From Crossaster papposus (taxonomy: Eukaryota > Echinodermata > Asteroidea > Velatida > Solasteridae): a stretch of DNA of 64,000 nucleotides. The position numbers and the translations under genes are program-made. The stretch covers positions 310,001 to 374,000 of the forward strand of contig JBAIAA010000745.1 in the NCBI GenBank assembly GCA_037893245.1, given 5' to 3'. The notes under the pieces are model-generated. The model was not told where the DNA came from and searched no databases. It saw only the letters and a program-made list of their open reading frames with translations. This document shows, one piece after another, positions 42,428 through 53,130 of the stretch (the first letter of the stretch is position 1; each line of letters begins with the position of its first letter).

Positions 42428-42860
42428 CAGGCTTGAAAATTCCCGCTCTATGTCTAAAAAAAAAGCTCTTAACATGGGGGGAGATGCCATTTAGAGCTGG
42501 AAATATATAGGGCCTACATGACTTAGTCTGCGGGACTTGATTTACCTCCCCTCATCCCAAACTACGAAAAACGCCACCGCAGATTTGCCCGGATTGACTC
42601 CGGCCACAGCTTTTTTAAAGATTCAAGCCGTGTCATAAATACTTGGCTACGCCCTATTTACACACGGGTTTATGGCAGCCGTTGCTGCCAATTCCCGTAC
42701 TAGACTGGTGTGTAAATTCAAGCCGGCGAAGCCATGCGCGATGGACTGGAACCAGAAGGAACCGTTTCAACTGACTACGAGGTTGGCGTAGCGGTTCATT
42801 CTTTCCTCGCTTTTCCACCGCTTTAACCCGGGGCTTTAAAACTGTACCTTCTTCTTTTTT
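42428..42860. other. No recognised feature
   Basis: No open frame or repeat recognised before the 13-bp array. Confidence 0.35.
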
Positions 42861-43203
42861 ACTGCGCAGGTCTACTGCGCAGGTCTACTGCGCAGGTCTA
42901 CTGCGCAGGTCTACTGCGCAGGTCTACTGCGCAGGTCTACTGCGCAGGTCTACTGCGCAGGTCTACTGCGCAGGTCTACTGCGCAGGTCTACTGCGCAGG
43001 TCTACTGCGCAGGTCTACTGCGCAGGTCTACTGCGCAGGTCTACTGCGCAGGTCTACTGCGCAGGTCTACTGCGCAGGTCTACTGCGCAGGTCTACTGCG
43101 CAGGTCTACTGCGCAGGTCTACTGCGCAGGTCTCTTGCGCAGGTCTACTGCGCAGGTCTACTGCGCAGGTCTACTGCGCAGGTCTACTGCGCAGGTCTAC
43201 TGC
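42861..43203. repeat. 13-bp minisatellite, about 26 units
   Basis: AGGTCTACTGCGC repeated, with one variant CTCTTGCGC near 43131. It runs directly into the Penelope open frame. Confidence 0.95.
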
Positions 43204-45058
43204 ATCCAGGATTGTAAAACTGTGGACATCATCATCAAGCCAGCTGATAAAGGCTCAGCCGTGGTCATCATGGATCGTCAGCAGTACATCGCCGAGGCCC
43301 ACCGTCAGTTGGACAACCGTACTAACTATATCTGCCTTGACTCTGATCCCACAGGTACATTCTCTCGAGAGATACAGCAGTTGCTTGATGACATGCGGTC
43401 ACGTGACCAACTGTCAAAGAAAGCTCACAAATTTCTTTCACCCACTGACTGTAGAACTGCCAGGTTTTATCTTCTCCCCAAGATTCACAAGACTGGTAAC
43501 CCTGGTAGGCCTATCGTCTCGGGTAATGGCTCACCCACGGAACACATCTCCATGTTTATTGACAGTTTTCTTAAACCCCTTGTCCATAGGATTCCATCAT
43601 ACATCCATGACACCCCGGACTTCCTGCGCAAGCTCGAAGGAATCAAGGACCAGATTCCCAGAACGGCCATCATTGGGACCTTTGACGTCTCATCCTTGTA
43701 CACCAACATACCACACGAAGAAGGTATTCGTGCTTGTTCCATAACCCTAGCTAGGGCAGGACACACGACCCCTCCCATAAGTGACATTCGCGCCCTCATG
43801 AAACTTGTACTAACGAAGAATAATTTTTCCTTCCTAGATAAGCACTATCTACAGGTACATGGCACTGCAATGGGTACTCGTATGGCACCCTCCTTTGCAT
43901 GCCTCTTTTTTGGGTGACCTCGAGGAACGCATGCTTGCCTTAGCACCGTGCCGTCCCTGGATCTGGTGGAGATACATTGATGATGTATTTTTCATATGGA
44001 CCAGTGATGAGGACAGTCTGCTGACTTTCACTAATCACATGAATTCCTTCCACAGGACCATCAAGTTCACATCAGAGTACTCGCATCATCAGGCCCACTT
44101 CCTGGATGTCACCATCCGCAAGGAGGACAACTTAATAACCACTGATCTGTATTCTAAACCCACAGACACACACCAGTATCTCCACTCCTCCAGCTGTCAC
44201 CCTAGGCATTGTAAGACTGGTATAGCATTTAGTCAAGCCCTCAGACTCAAAAGGATTTGTTCTAACGACTATGATTTCTCCCGCCATTCACAGATACTGA
44301 AGAACAACTTGGTTGCCAGGGGTCACAGTTCCCGCCAAGTTCAACGTGCCATTGCCAGAGCCAAAGCCGTACCCAGAAATTTGGCTCTAAAGGTAAAGGC
44401 CCCCCAGGCTAATGCCAAACCCATGATCCCCCTGGTGACTACCTTTCACCCCAGTCTCCCTTCCCTTCGCAAAATCACCAACGACAGCCATCACATTCTC
44501 CACACTTCAGATCGCCTTGTCCGGGCCATCCCCGACAGCCCTGTATTGGCCTATAGACGCCCTCAAAATCTACGAGACCTCATTGTTCGAGCCGAAGTTC
44601 CCAGCTTGGATGCATCTCCCCCCATCCAGCACGGAACTTTCAAGTGCAGCTCTAGATGTGTGGTCTGCCAGATCCACATTCAGGAGTCTGACTCCTTTTC
44701 TGGCCACTCTTCTGGTACTACTCATATAATTATTGGTAACATCACTTGCAGTACATCTAACGTCATATATCTCATCTCTTGCAGGTTTTGTGGAGTTCAG
44801 TATGTCGGAGAGACCAAAAATGCCCTAAAAAAGCGTTTCTACGGTCATCGATCGACTGTCAACACCAAGAAACTGGATACCCCTGTAGGACATCACTTTA
44901 ACCAGCCTAACCATTGCATTTCTGATATGATTCTTCAGGGCATAGAATCACTTGGCCATCGGAAAGACTCAGTCCGCCTCAGCCGGGAGAAAGTCTGGAT
45001 GAATCGTCTTCGGACTATTCAACCACATGGGCTTAACATCCAACTAGGAAATGATTAA
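43204..45058 (+). CDS. Penelope reverse transcriptase with GIY-YIG endonuclease (interrupted)
   Basis: Two overlapping open segments, ending at 43917 and starting by 43859. The first has IIIKPADKGSAVVIMDRQQY, LLPKIHKTGNPGRPIVSG and FDVSSLYTNIPHEEG, all typical Penelope RT blocks. The second has the catalytic YIDD at 43973-43984, then FTSEYSHHQAHFLDVTI and LYSKPTDTHQYLHSSS. Near the end, VIYLISC...QYVGET (44762-44816) and KKRFYGHRS form the GIY-YIG nuclease, with a downstream SREKVWMNRL carrying the conserved Glu. The stop is at 45056-45058. The apparent Met start lies inside the 13-bp array and is an artefact of truncation. In Penelope elements the RT and nuclease act together in target-primed insertion. 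Confidence 0.88.
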
Positions 45059-45155
45059 CTTCTATTTTTTCTCCATTTGTCATCTGTTTCAGATTCATTC
45101 CTTGCCAGAATTTTGTTTTTGTTTTTGTTTGTTCTCACTTCTCTGGTTTTCCTCA

Positions 45156-45157
<2 letters not shown>

Positions 45158-45196
<39 letters not shown>
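45158..45196. repeat. Poly(C) run
   Basis: About 39 C in a row in the Penelope 3' region. Confidence 0.95.
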
Positions 45197-45480
45197 ATCC
45201 TCATTACTCCTATTCATACTTATTTGTTAGTTCTTCCCTTTGATCTCCACCCTGGACCCCTTTCCTTGTGGCTTTACCCTTTCTGTTTTTGTTCCTACCC
45301 CGCCTTTGATCCTACCCACACTGACCTCACCCTTTAATCCCTCAGCCTAATCCTCCTTTTGTTGTTTGTTCCATTGAACTCTGTGCTTTGTTTCTTTTGT
45401 GTTTTTTCAGCGCCCATGATGTGCATCATGCTGTACATTGCCCTATATATGTTTGTTTCTTGTACACAGTCATTTAGTCT

Positions 45481-45513
45481 CTTAAGAAGATCTTGTTAAG
45501 ATCGAAATATTAG
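45481..45513 (+). ncRNA. Hammerhead-ribozyme-like core, degraded
   Basis: CTTAAGA, then stem GATCTT-GTT-AAGATC, then GAAA. The type I hammerhead core is CUGANGA-stem II-GAAA; here one core base differs (U for G), which should abolish activity. Penelope-like elements are known to carry hammerheads. Placement at the 3' end of this one supports the reading. Confidence 0.4.
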
Positions 45514-45682
45514 GCCCTCTTAACTTATTTGATTTACTATAAAATACAGTATATACTGACATGTACATTACCGGTACCAATTTGGGGGGTTGTATTTTAG
45601 GCAGTGTCGACGATGCAACAGTGCGAATGAATTTACGTATTATCTAGGCCTAAATGTATGCATAGCTAAGCATCAAACGGGG

Positions 45683-46948
45683 GTCAGACAAGTCGACCGT
45701 TGAGACAACTCGACTCGGGACAAGTCGACCGTTGAGGCAACTCGACTCGGGACAAGTCGACCGTTGAGGCAACTCGACCGTATGTCTGATAAATGGAAAG
45801 CCACGTCGACCGTTGAGACAAGTCGACTCGCATGCCGGGATACTATCGGGGATTTTGACGGCGGCAGATCGCCGTTTGGCTGATCGCCGTTTGGGAGTTA
45901 TGATACATGAGGTTTTGTTTTTGTTCGCCGGGCGGGGTGATCAATATGGCTGGGGTTGCCGATGGGCGAGATGATAGGTTTAGCTGCTTTAGTTTAGGAA
46001 AATGATGGTGCTATCCCATTCAAACTAAGTACAAATGTAATTGAAAACGTAATTGAAAACTGGGTTAAAATACCTTGTAAACTAAGAGGTACATTGGGCA
46101 TTACATATCTGCCTTTTGTTTATAATAATATTTAACACTTATTATTGTTCTATTTACAGATGATCCGGTGGCTCGCCAATAAACCATTTGTGTTGCTTGA
46201 GACGATTGTAGTGCCGTCCGTGATGAATCGCAGTCAATTAAAGATTGACAAGTTCACATGCATGACGAAATTAAAAACCCTCATATAGGCGATCAGTATC
46301 AGGTTATAAAGTTATGATCTAAACGCCTTCAAGAATCGAAAAAGTTTAGAGATATGTATAATGTACACATGTGTTTTAGATCAATCAAGCACTCAGTTAG
46401 CAGTCTGAAACAGTTTTCCAAAAACAATTCTTACCTCGTTTTTAGTTTATTTGGAATTTAGAGTTTTATAAAAATGTATTTTGATAGAAAAAAAATATTT
46501 AGATAGACATTGTGGCACACAAACTAACTTCTTTTATAATGGAAATTAATCAAAAAATTTTGTTCGTAATGCACAGGTTTTTTCAAATGAAACGCTTGCA
46601 AATGTGATTATTGTCTCTCCTTTTAGTATAATACAGAAGCGTGTACATGTACATGCATTTCACAACGGGTCGTTATTAATCGATCAGCATTTTGGGGGCT
46701 TTCTGAAACGTTGATCATTTGATTATCGCCCTATATAAACAGAAGTATTCGGCACAGTACAATGTAATAGCTCCGTAGTTGACGACCAGTTGACAGGTGA
46801 CAACTACTGCCTGTATGCTGATTGGTCTTCGTTGATACAAAACTTTTTCCATAAACATTTCCATAAAGTCAAGTTGTCTCAACGGTCGAGTTGTCCAGAG
46901 TCGAGTTGTCTCAATGGTCGAGTTGTCTCAACGGTCGACTTGTCTGAC
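45683..46948. mobile_element. Second foldback-like element with inverted 32-bp repeats
   Basis: Ends GTCAGACAAGTCGACCGTTG and its exact reverse. The left arm holds about 2.5 units of a 32-bp repeat, GACAAGTCGACCGTTGAG then ACAACTCGACTCGG, with a further copy at 45811-45840. The right arm (46868-46948) holds reversed half-units. 1266 bp; the interior is AT-rich with no transposase. Same design as 17488-19190 but unrelated in sequence. Confidence 0.75.
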
Positions 46949-47753
46949 ATCCATCGGTTAGAATAGGTACGGGACCCCTAAACTGACGGTCTTTACACTA
47001 GGTTATTACGAGTCTTATACCTCCAGAATCAGAGTCCAACAGCTTGTGTGTACAGTTTGCTATACATGTGATGGTGTTGGGATTTGCAAGGATGAGTATG
47101 GTTCAAGTAAATTACACTAACTTAGGAGTTAGGGCCAACGGGTAATAATCCTCCATTTACACACACATTTACCAGTACATTAGCAAAGAGGATTTTAGAG
47201 GATTTGGGAAGGTTAGGGTTAGAGTTAATAAATTACATCATTGTATTCCCGGTCGAATAAGGCTGCTTTAACCACAACATTTTCTTGTACCAACACTAAA
47301 TTGATTTAATGATTAGACTAAAATAAATGGACATGAATGTTTTTTCAAGGAAAACTCAACCCAATAAATAAGTCCAGCTGCGAGAACAAGAGAGCACGGC
47401 CCAGAAGGACGAAGGAAAGAACTTTAAGATCAAATACTTTATAGGACATTGTCCAAGAGCACTACCATACTCTAATTTAATGTAAACAAGATATACAGTC
47501 GATCAGAGTTTTCCTTTCTAAAATAATATAGACCATAATATAATTATAACAGTACAGTTGCTGAGAGAAAGTGGGGTGACAGTGAAAACGAAAGACGTTG
47601 ACACTAAATCATTAACGTAAAGTTTTAGCTTATACCCGACTTATAGTTATACTTATACCCTTGATATATCCAACAAAACCTGTCTGGTTAAATTTACCAC
47701 CGGGGACGCAAATTAATTCTGCTCGACCGGTATTTGACCAATAGAACTACGTT
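46949..47753. other. No recognised gene
   Basis: AT-rich. No frame above 60 codons and no repeat recognised. Confidence 0.4.
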
Positions 47754-48084
47754 CAGGGTGTATCATTTTGTGCCGAAGGTAAGGGGTGATAGGGTTAATT
47801 ATTCAAAAACCGCCTTGGCACACTGGTAAAACCCTGTCTAAACTTTTAATTCAATGTGACGAATCCAATTTTAACCCTCGCATTCCCGTGCGCAAAAGAC
47901 TTGAATTCTTCAAAATTCAAAGCATCCGTGCTCACTGGAGCGTGAAGCGTAAACCAAGATACTGGTATCATTCGAAGCAGAATGACCCCCTCTACCAAGG
48001 TTTACGCCCACATTTACAGAACTATAATCTATGTTAATTTTATGATGATTTTTCCGAGAGTATCATTTTTTCTGATACACCCTG
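47754..48084. mobile_element. TIR element with CAGGGTGTATCA ends
   Basis: Exact 12-bp inverted ends, 331 bp. An 83-codon frame (47786-48037, with KRKPRYWYHSKQNDPLYQGL) fills most of it; it might be a remnant of a coding parent but matches nothing I know. Confidence 0.65.
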
Positions 48085-48456
48085 TATAGGCCCTATAGAC
48101 CACAGAGCATGGCCGATTATCTTGCACCTCTTGACGCATATCGTGAATCTATATAAATGTTACTTTAAACTAATTAGCAAGTTGTTGGGAAACTCACAAA
48201 TAAAATCCCCAGACGGTCTGCGAACCAGTACTCAATACAATCTTCATTTAAAATTCATGTTTTCCCCGTTTTGATGCTAAAAAATGCCCAGTGAACAATT
48301 ACGTCATTATTTTCCAACGACCAATCAACGAGGCCCTTCTGTCGTGGTGCGGTACGTTTGTGCGAAAAGTGGGCAAATAGACCAATAGCGGGCGCTGTAA
48401 AATAGAGCGAGCGTACCATAGGCACTGTTTACAGCAAGATGGCCGACGCCAAGAGC
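48085..48456. other. No recognised gene
   Basis: Has ACGACCAATCAA and GACCAATAGC (CCAAT-type) words upstream of the ATG at 48439. Confidence 0.3.
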
Positions 48457-48690
48457 TGCTCAGATGATAGCCTTGGTCAAGGCGAGTTCGTCGTTATCCG
48501 TCCAGAAATGCACTGTGCGCGCGCCCCGCATATGCTGCTAGCTTGCGCCCCGTGCAAAGATACAGCGCGAACAGCGACCTCATACGGCCACTATTTATGC
48601 AAATCCACCGAGGCTACTTTTTCGCCTTGGATCATTGGGTTTTTGAAATCTTATGTTTTTCCTATATTTTGCGCCACATTTGTGGCGCAT
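48457..48690 (+). repeat. Inverted duplication A, left arm
   Basis: CTCAGATGATAGCCTTGGTC onward matches the reverse of 49740-49930 at moderate identity (blocks CCTTGGTCAAGGCG, CGACCTCA-CGGCCACTATT and CGCCTTGGATCATT). The 91-codon frame at 48439-48714 begins MADAKSCSDDSLGQGEFVVI but is not recognised. Confidence 0.75.
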
Positions 48691-48806
48691 GACCTCGTAT
48701 GCGAATACAGATAAGTATAGGCGGGGCTAAGATGTGGAGTGTCCAATCACAACGCGGTTGAATCCCGACGTCATCAAATTTGTTGCAGCATGACATTTAA
48801 GACAAA

Positions 48807-48999
48807 ATGGCAGATATTCAGCGTCGTCTGTCGTCCGAAGATGTGTCATGTTGTTTGAATTTTGCAGCGAAAATATTATCCCTCGAAGATTTTAGACCCG
48901 AGCAGCGAAAGGCCATTAGAATCCTTTCTTCGTGGTCACGGTGTTTTTGTGGATTTGCCGACAGGTTATGGGAAATCCGTCATTTTTCAGGCAGCCTGA
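48807..48999 (+). pseudogene. Fragment of a RecQ-like DEAD helicase N-terminus
   Basis: From ATG at 48807: MADIQRRLSSEDVSCCLNFA, then FRPEQRKAI (the RecQ motif 0 region, FRPxQxxAI). After a one-base slip at about 48920-48935 another frame gives FLRGHGVFVDLPTGYGKSVI then FQAA and a TGA at 48997-48999. LPTGYGKS is the Walker A of RecQ-type helicases. The protein is lost beyond that, so it is a broken copy of a host gene or of a helicase carried by a large mobile element. Such RecQ-like fragments are common in repeat-rich invertebrate genomes. Confidence 0.72.
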
Positions 49000-49094
49000 G
49001 CCCCATTTTGCTCGGAGCTCGCACGCACGGCCAGGTACTCAGCGTCAGTTTTCAGCGTGTTCGGTCAGTTTCTTATCGCCGCATAATCGGCATT

Positions 49095-49492
49095 AACCCA
49101 GGCATGCTGGTCTGTGCGTTATCGCCACATTGTATGGTCCAAGCATGGTCCAACGCTGTGGGGAGGGGGCATGTTTACGGCTGCAGGACCAACCTTCAAA
49201 GTGATCGCAATATCGTAATTTAAACAGGGACAAGTGTCTTATATCCTCAATAACTTCTCAGATTATTTTTTTGGCAAAATTCAGCCGGCAAGGCATTTAA
49301 TTATCAGAGTTCCGCGTTTTACCGAGCCACGGTTTTCAGATCAGCTGGATTAGATGCGTGTGATATAATGTAGGGCCGAGTTCGACACGTTTCAATAGAG
49401 TCGCGGCCTTCTCCAGTCACCGCGGTTGAAAACTCAAAACTAAGCAGCTAAACACAACTAGTTTTGACCATAACATTGTCAACATTCAAGAA
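49095..49492 (+). repeat. Inverted duplication B, left arm
   Basis: Matches 52437-52835 in reverse over nearly 400 bases, with blocks GGTCCAAGCATGGTCCAACG, GGCAAGGCATTTAATTATC and AAACACAACTAGTTTTG. The right arm has a GGACCATGCTT tandem step. Confidence 0.85.
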
Positions 49493-49739
49493 AATACCCA
49501 GCAAAACGAGCAAAATAACTGCGACCCTCACCAATCAAGCAAGACAGTTCAAATCTTCATGTGTAATTCCTACAAGCCTTCGTAAAAATCACTCAACTTT
49601 CTCCGATAAAATATGTCAACGATGGCGGTGTTCGTAAACACTTGCGAGCAAGCTATGACCTTTCACCGCTAGCTCCAATAATGCAGTTTCTACGCAACGA
49701 TCGACCAATAAGAAAACGACTATAAAGGTCAGCTTAATC

Positions 49740-49930
49740 TATTAGCATAATGAGCACCGCCCCTAAAACCTAATGATCCAAGGCGTTCGAGTATCCTCAG
49801 TTAGTTTGCATATAATAGTGGCCGCGTGAGGTCGTTGTTTGAGCTCCGATTACCGCTGCGCTGTACGTACGGACGGGTAACGATGAACGCCTTGACCAAG
49901 GCTACTCAGATGACAGCGATTCGAACACGA
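49740..49930 (-). repeat. Inverted duplication A, right arm
   Basis: Reverse of 48457-48690. The minus strand just upstream (about 49900-50000) has a TTTTTTCAG acceptor-like tract followed by a short open run ENDKTLESASETC, unrecognised. Confidence 0.7.
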
Positions 49931-51066
49931 AAACGTGTATTATGCACGTTTCAGATGCAGATTCCAGAGTTTTGTCGTTCTCTGAAAAAAGTTGGAAACA
50001 AATTCCTCGCTTGTGCCGGTAGGTGGAAGAATGTTTCTACTTTTACCAAAGCATAAATCGCCGAAAAAAGCGGAGATGATCATATCGGCATTCCAATCGT
50101 TCACGCACTGGTTGATGTACCGCCGGAATCATTGTCAAAGGTACGTGATGATGTAGTTGAGTAGATGCCGTTAAAAAAGGAATAGGACTTTTTCATTTCT
50201 TTTTTTTTAAATCCTAGAACCACCTATTCCGTCCATGTCCCCATACAATGTGTGATTTGGACTAAACATGTTCTTAAGTTTAAAAAGAGTTATGACCATT
50301 GTTGACAATTTCTGTCGGGTCATATTAATTTGGAACCCATAATTCTTAGAGGGTTTTTAAACCTCAAGCAATCTTCTTCAAGTCCATAAGTGCAAAACAA
50401 AATAGTTCTGCTTCCAGTTCTAAACAGGCATGCAACTTGATCACATGGAAGTTGAAACTAGGGTAGGTACACAAATATACATGTAACTTGTACTTGTCGC
50501 TAGTACTATGGCAGTTATTAAGGTGGGGAGGGGGGGGGGGACATTATACAGTACATTTTTCCAGTACATTTATCCATTCTTAACCCGGAAGCTCGTATAA
50601 CGTATTTGTCAGTATTTTTAATTTTCTTGCCTTTTTTCCCTGAAAACAAACCAAAACAAACCTGCCTGCTTGTCTAATTGTCCCTCAAATTGTATTTATT
50701 TACTTTCCTGTGATCACACAATGTCCAGAATAGTATAATACATGTAGTACAAGTTGAAAGAGGAAATGTTACATTCTTCGAGGCGAAGCAAGAATGCAAC
50801 ATTTATGAAGTATGTTTTGCATGACTGAGCACGAAAAATATAATAAAAATACATAGAGCAGGGGTAGGCTGGAGATACAATGTAGTCTTCCTCTACATGT
50901 TTAAAGTTTTAGTCAGGGTTCCATAGTTTCAAAGTTAAATCAATGTGAAAAATACGGCATTCCTGGAACCTGTACTTTGGAAATAACAACCTCTAAAAAT
51001 GTTTTTCTCATAAACAAAAAGTGCATTCATTGTTTGTGTTTATACCTGTGTCTTTAATAAATTGTG
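49931..51066. other. No recognised gene
   Basis: AT-rich with a G run near 50527-50540. An imperfect CATTCTTCG/GCAAGAATG inverted pair is at 50771-50799. Confidence 0.35.
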
Positions 51067-51117
51067 GACAGATATGCTTCCCTCCACTCTAATAGAGTGG
51101 AGTGAAGCATATCTGTC
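51067..51117. repeat. 51-base hairpin
   Basis: Arms GACAGATATGCTTC-C-CTCCACTCTA pair over 24 of 25 positions around a single A. A compact, nearly perfect cruciform. Confidence 0.9.
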
Positions 51118-51232
51118 AAACATTTTTAGATTTTGTTTTATGTATAATCTTACTCATTAATTTATCTCCAGATTTCAATTCATCAGGCACTCTATATAAA
51201 TATTCCCCCCCCCCCCCTCCAAATATTCTCAG

Positions 51233-51560
51233 ATGCAGATACGGCAGGAAAGAGACACAGGCGAATGCAGCACTGAGCCCCCAAGGAGAAAACTTCGTTC
51301 AACATCTGGCTTCCTTCCAAGAAACCCCAAAAACTTCACAATACTGCCACGTTTATGCATCGTATGCAACAAGACACAGAGGTGGAGTTTAGACAAGAAG
51401 ACCCGAACAACTGTCCTTGACAAACTTTCACAAAATGTCAGACGCTCACTGCAGGAAAGCTTCTGGAAGCAGCGAGGAAAAAGAAGATCAGTGGCTGCTC
51501 TCACAGATCAAGGGGAAGGATGTTGTCACCACAGAAACATTGTATCACACAGTCTGCTTT
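51233..51560 (+). pseudogene. Broken exon for a Cys-rich (C-x2-C ... H-x3-C) protein
   Basis: Preceded by an acceptor-like tract (CTCCAAATATTCTCAG). The first frame gives RRKLRSTSGFLPRNPKNFTI then LPRLCIVCNKTQRWSLDKKT. After a slip near 51470-51480, another frame gives WLLSQIKGKDVVTTETLYHT then VCF. The order CxxC, a K/T-rich helix, then xGxDVV...YHxxC recalls a zinc-binding N-terminal module found in mobile-element-derived proteins of cnidarians and echinoderms; I have no name for it. At least one frameshift; not functional as it stands. Confidence 0.5.
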
Positions 51561-52436
51561 CCATCCGACTCTCGTTAATACAAACTCAGCTGGAAATGGG
51601 CAAAATGTTTGTTATACATGTAACAGAATTGTGTATTAAATGTTAATCAGTACGAGTTGTTGTTCACGCACTCAAATGTACATTGTTAAAGACATGGACA
51701 AATTTCAGTTTTACCGTTAAGAATAAACATTTATCAAAGACTAAAGCTAGAAAACCCTCTGGTCGTGTATATATTTATTCATACAATTTAGATTTAGATT
51801 TTTAACCCCCTCCTCCCCCCCAAAAAAAAAATATATATATATATACATGTATATATAAAAAAAAAAAAATTATAATAAAAAAAAGAAAAAGAAAAAAAGA
51901 AAATGACACTCTTTTAAAAAGTTCAAAATATGGCAATAAACAAAATGAAAATTTGTATTGGGACATTAAAACACACCCTAATTCCTCCTTAATCGAATTT
52001 TGTCTCTATATAGTCCCTTTTTAGCAAGCAACAGCAATAAGCAATCTTTTCCCATTGAAAATGTACACAACTTTCCAATCCTGGTCAATAGAGGGCGCCC
52101 TTTATATACAGGTGATTAAAATGCAAATATTTAATTAACTGGTGAACTTGCGATTGGGGATTTTGGTTTTTCGTGATCCACATGATCTCAGCTAACAAAC
52201 TGCAGTGATTCCACTTAGATTCAAGAGGTGTGCCAAGAAAATCCATTTCTGAGCACATTTTGCAGCCATGCCCTGTGGTCTAATATTACCTGCTAAACAA
52301 AATTACACAAAATACGTTTAAGGGTAGGATAAATACTTCATTTGCAGATGACATCGAAATATAGGCCTCGGCCTAATTGTGTAAGTGTAGGTACGGTCTA
52401 CATGATCAAAGAGCAAGATGTAGGCATGTTGTTGTA
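51561..52436. other. No recognised gene; low-complexity core
   Basis: 51800-51900 holds a (TA)n and poly(A)-like tract. The rest is AT-rich without frames. Confidence 0.4.
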
Positions 52437-52835
52437 CATTTGCTTAAATGTTGACAATGTTATGGCCAAAACTAGTTGTGTTTAGCTGCTTTATAGTTTT
52501 GAGTTTTCAAACGCGGCGACTGGAGACTAGGCCGCGACTCTATTAAAACGTGTCGAACTCGGCCCTACATTATATCGCACGCATCTAATCCAGCTAAAAA
52601 ACTTGCCTCGGTAAAACGCGGAACTCTGATAATTAAATGCCTTGCCGGCTGAATTTTGCCAAGAATTAGAGGAGTCATTGAGGATATAAACACTAATTGT
52701 TCCTGTTTAAATTACGATATTGCGATCATTTTGAAGGTTGGTTCTGCAGCCGTAATGCCCCCTCCCCACAGCGTTGGACCATGCTTGGACCATGCTTGGA
52801 CCATACAATGGACCAGAATGCCTGGGTATAATGCC
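52437..52835 (-). repeat. Inverted duplication B, right arm
   Basis: Reverse of 49095-49492, with small indels and an extra GGACCATGCTT step. Confidence 0.85.
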
Positions 52836-53130
52836 AATAAGGACGAGAATGATAACACCCCTGAAGGATTGCCAAAAAGCGAACCTAATGCTGCGTTCCA
52901 ATCGCGCCGTGTTTAACGTGTTCACGAGTTCACGAGTCCGCGTATAATGGCGTTCTAATCGGCGTGTTCACCAGTGGGACTCACTGGTCAGTGGTGGGAC
53001 TTCATAAACTAATGCAATACGCGCGCATGCGTGTTGGTTCACGTACGAGTTCTTGCGCGATAAAGAATGTCCTTACCAAACGACTAACTCGACTGTGCGT
53101 GTGCGTCTTGGTGGGTATCGTTTGGAAGGA
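52836..53130. other. No recognised feature
   Basis: GC-richer stretch with repeated GAGTTCACGAGT and CGTGTTCAC words, immediately left of Helitron H3. Confidence 0.35.

Larger units (their letters stand above)
43204..45515 (+). mobile_element. Penelope-like retroelement, 5' truncated
   Basis: Order of parts: N-terminal Penelope block, reverse transcriptase, linker with a Cys-rich CSSRCVVC knot, GIY-YIG endonuclease, then a 3' region with a 39-base C run and a hammerhead-like motif at 45481-45513. The 5' end is cut by the minisatellite. RT plus GIY-YIG in one chain is diagnostic of Penelope-like elements. The frame is interrupted once within the RT. Confidence 0.9.

Noticed and set aside
45077-45337. 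86-codon Pro-rich frame downstream of Penelope
   Set aside because: Its proline run is simply the 39-base C tract.
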